Source: Bacillus nitratireducens (lineage in GTDB: Bacteria; Bacillota; Bacilli; Bacillales; Bacillaceae_G). From it: a DNA stretch of 64,000 bases. The notes under the pieces were generated by a model. It was not told the origin of the DNA, did no database searches, and saw only the letters and a list, made by a program, of their open reading frames with translations. The stretch lies in NCBI RefSeq assembly GCF_001884135.1, contig NZ_MAOC01000081.1, positions 1 to 64,000 on the forward strand. The letters are read 5' to 3'. How positions within the stretch are numbered: position 1 is the stretch's first letter; each line of letters starts with the position of its first letter. The translations under genes were made by a program, and so were the position numbers. Below, in pieces: positions 62,016 through 64,000 of this stretch.

Positions 62016-63090
62016 ATTAGGAATTTCACTTTATCCAGAGCATTCAACGAAAGAAAAAGATATGGCATACATTTCGGCAGCGGCACGCCACGGTTTTTCA
62101 AGAATATTTACTTGTTTGTTGTCTGTGAATCGCCCGAAAGAAGAAATTGTAGCTGAATTTAAAGAAATTATTAATCATGCAAAAGAGTACAATATGGAAG
62201 TTATTTTAGATGTAGCTCCGGCAGTATTCGATCAACTTGGTATTAGCTATAGTGATCTATCATTCTTCGCAGAGTTAGGTGCAGACGGTATTCGATTAGA
62301 TGTAGGATTTGACGGATTAACAGAAGCAAAAATGACGAACAACCCGTACGGTTTAAAAATTGAGCTAAACGTAAGTAATGATATTGCCTATTTAGAAAAT
62401 ATTCTTTCGCATCAAGCGAATAAAGCAGCTTTAATTGGTTGCCATAATTTTTATCCGCAAAAATTCACTGGTCTTCCGTATGATTATTTCATTCGCTGTA
62501 GTGAACGCTTTAAAAAACACGGTATTCGCACGGCAGCCTTTATTACGTCACATGCAGCTGAAATCGGTCCATGGGATATTAATGACGGATTATGTACGTT
62601 AGAACAACATCGTAACTTACCGATTGAAGTACAAGCGAAACATTTATGGGCAACAGGGCTTATTGATGATGTTATTATCGGAAATGCTTATGCGAGTGAA
62701 GAAGAGTTAGAGAAACTAGGAAACTTAAATCGTTACATGTTACAGCTAAAGGTACACTTTGTAGACGAAGCGACTGAAGTAGAGAAAAAAGCGACACTGC
62801 AAGAATTACACGTAAGACGCGGCGACATAACAGAATATATGGTACGTTCTACAGAAGTACGCAAAAAGTACAAAGACTATGACTTCCCAGTGCGCGAAAG
62901 TGTACGACAGGAAAGAGGGCAAGTTGTAATTGGTAACAACTCATTTGGTAAGTATAAAGGTGAACTACAAATCATCTTGATAGAAATGCCGATAGATGAA
63001 CGGAAAAATATTGTCGGTACAATTGCTGAAGAGGAGTTATTCTTATTAGATTATGTAGGAGCCTGGACACAGTTTACTTGTGTGGAATAG
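62005..63090 (+). CDS. MupG-family 6-phospho-N-acetylmuramidase, copy 2
   Basis: 361 residues, same family and length as copy 1 (RKLGISLYPEHST, GIRLDVGF, GCHNFYPQKFTGLPYDYF, GLCTLEQH). It is the last gene of the PTS operon, while copy 1 lies before the regulator. Two paralogues may act on different linkages or one may be a stress copy; unknown. AAGGAG lies in the previous gene, about 12 bases before the ATG. Confidence 0.85.
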   Translation: MERKLGISLYPEHSTKEKDMAYISAAARHGFSRIFTCLLSVNRPKEEIVAEFKEIINHAKEYNMEVILDVAPAVFDQLGISYSDLSFFAELGADGIRLDVGFDGLTEAKMTNNPYGLKIELNVSNDIAYLENILSHQANKAALIGCHNFYPQKFTGLPYDYFIRCSERFKKHGIRTAAFITSHAAEIGPWDINDGLCTLEQHRNLPIEVQAKHLWATGLIDDVIIGNAYASEEELEKLGNLNRYMLQLKVHFVDEATEVEKKATLQELHVRRGDITEYMVRSTEVRKKYKDYDFPVRESVRQERGQVVIGNNSFGKYKGELQIILIEMPIDERKNIVGTIAEEELFLLDYVGAWTQFTCVE

Positions 63091-63099
63091 GGAAGGGCA

Positions 63100-63129
63100 G
63101 GAGAGGATGCTATGGCATCCTCTTTTTTC
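63100..63129 (+). terminator. Terminator of the PTS-mupG operon
   Basis: GAGAGGATGC / GCATCCTCTT, loop TATG, then T6. Confidence 0.9.
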
Positions 63130-63198
63130 TGTTGAAATAGTAGTCTATCGTATATAGAATGCAAAGAGATATATTTAACTTGGACGGGGGAGAAGGAG

Positions 63199-64000
63199 AT
63201 GGAAGAGTATATAGATGATTTATTAAGGCGAATGGCCGATGAAGAGACAGATATATGGCATCGTGCATATGATGAAGCAAAAGAGCTAAATGACCTATTA
63301 ACTTTTCCTTATTTACAGGAGAAGTTAATAAAAGCAAAAAAGGTATCTATGAAGAAAGATATTTATTATTTAATGACGAAACTCGCTGTAAATACGAAAG
63401 AAATCTGTATTGCTGATTACCTTATAGATCGTTTGGAATATGAAGAGAGCCCGACTCTGTTAAGTGAATTACTTAGTAATATTTATCCGTTGCCAGAAGT
63501 AAGTAGTACAAATAAAATTATTCCTTATATTTATCATAAAAACGATAGTGTTCGTTTTTGGGCAGTTTCTTCCTTAAAGTTATATAAATCGTTAGAAGCG
63601 GAACGTGCGTTGCTAAAGTTGCTGGATACTGAAGAAAATAAAGATGAGATTACAAATATTTGTTATACGTTGCTTGAGATTGGAACAAATCAATCGATTC
63701 TTCCATTAACAAAGCTTTTATATAGGGATAGTGCTTATGTTCGTTCAACCGTTATTGAAGTGTTAGCAAAAATAGGGGGATCGGACTTACAAATAGTCTA
63801 TATTGAAGCTTTAAAGGATAGAAATGTTATGGTGAAATACGAAGCTGTTCGAGCTATTTATGCATATGGAGATGAAATGGCGACTAAGCCAATTTGCGAA
63901 CGTGTAACTAAAGTTGTTTCTAGAAGACGCAAAAATGAAGTAGAGCCTACTGATGAATCAGAGATCGTCATCGCTCTCCGTTTCTTACATAAGTTTGCCG
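63199..64000 (+). CDS. HEAT-repeat-like protein, cut by the window end
   Basis: An open frame of 267 codons with no stop before the right edge. The start MEEYIDDLLRRMADEETDIW has GGGGGAG six bases upstream. From about residue 110 it shows helical pairs typical of HEAT repeats (SVRFWAVSSLKLY, AYVRSTVIEVLAKIG, NVMVKYEAVRAIYAYGD). No catalytic motif is visible in the part seen. A protein-binding scaffold is the usual role of such repeats. Confidence 0.8.
   Translation, partial: MEEYIDDLLRRMADEETDIWHRAYDEAKELNDLLTFPYLQEKLIKAKKVSMKKDIYYLMTKLAVNTKEICIADYLIDRLEYEESPTLLSELLSNIYPLPEVSSTNKIIPYIYHKNDSVRFWAVSSLKLYKSLEAERALLKLLDTEENKDEITNICYTLLEIGTNQSILPLTKLLYRDSAYVRSTVIEVLAKIGGSDLQIVYIEALKDRNVMVKYEAVRAIYAYGDEMATKPICERVTKVVSRRRKNEVEPTDESEIVIALRFLHKFA

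Noticed and set aside
1-64000. CRISPR arrays, insertion sequences, tRNA or rRNA genes
   Set aside because: No regularly spaced repeats, transposase-like frames with terminal inverted repeats, or RNA-gene signatures were seen on reading through both strands.

Overview
The window is chromosomal DNA of a low-GC Gram-positive spore former, almost certainly a member of the Bacillus cereus group. The evidence is gene content and gene style: a GerA-type germinant receptor operon, a SpoVR gene, a tandem TPP riboswitch in front of tenA, a c-di-AMP riboswitch in front of kdpFABC, strong AAGGAGG ribosome sites and DUF3238, DUF1540 and PCYCGC proteins. No rRNA, tRNA, CRISPR array, insertion sequence or prophage was seen, so this looks like core and near-core chromosome.

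Layout. 1-3.7 kb: a CBS-pair protein, an unrecognised 383-residue protein, then a minus-strand operon of an SH3/M23 cell-wall hydrolase and two small membrane proteins. 3.9-12.1 kb: thiamin operon tenA-thiZ-thiX-thiY-tenI-thiO-thiS-thiG-thiF-thiD, behind one promoter and two TPP aptamer-terminator units. It joins aminopyrimidine salvage and uptake to thiazole synthesis. 12.6-19.8 kb: two c-di-AMP (ydaO) riboswitches. The first precedes two unrecognised small genes, a degenerate TrkA-N-like protein and an AlpA-like HTH protein. The second precedes a 34-codon ORF, kdpFABC and a kdpD that has no kinase; no kdpE is present. 19.8-23.2 kb: an MFS transporter and its divergent MarR regulator, a patatin-like phospholipase and two small membrane proteins. 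23.2-27.1 kb: an RbsABC-like transporter behind a SAM-I riboswitch. 27.1-37.5 kb: purine permease, YhdF-like SDR, L,D-transpeptidase, DUF1540, a thioredoxin-like/BdbC pair, YhdB-like, PCYCGC lipoprotein, the Ger operon (A-C-B order) and a secreted two-repeat protein. 37.7-43.2 kb: nitroreductase, SpoVR, ceramidase-like protein, MarR regulator and two DUF3238 paralogues.

43.4-49.8 kb is a sulfane-sulfur detoxification cluster: CoA-disulfide/persulfide reductase with rhodanese, CstR, TusA-rhodanese, rhodanese-persulfide dioxygenase, TusA, two rhodaneses, a DsrE-like protein and a TauE/SafE exporter. Five CstR-like palindromes are spread through it. 49.8-56.1 kb: YbjN-like protein, LytR-CpsA-Psr protein, YhfP-like oxidoreductase, Na/Pi cotransporter with TTTACA repeats upstream, and an MFS transporter. 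56.4-63.1 kb: two MupG (6-phospho-MurNAc hydrolase family) genes flank a PRD regulator and a Lac-family PTS (EIIA, EIIB, EIIC), which suggests cell-wall sugar recycling. A HEAT-repeat-like gene runs off the right edge.

Most promising for follow-up: the first c-di-AMP riboswitch with its two unnamed genes; the kinase-less KdpD; the 34-codon ORF before kdpF; the SAM-controlled sugar-type ABC transporter; and a small intergenic scar at 43266-43318 made of a spoVR piece joined to a ceramidase-gene piece.
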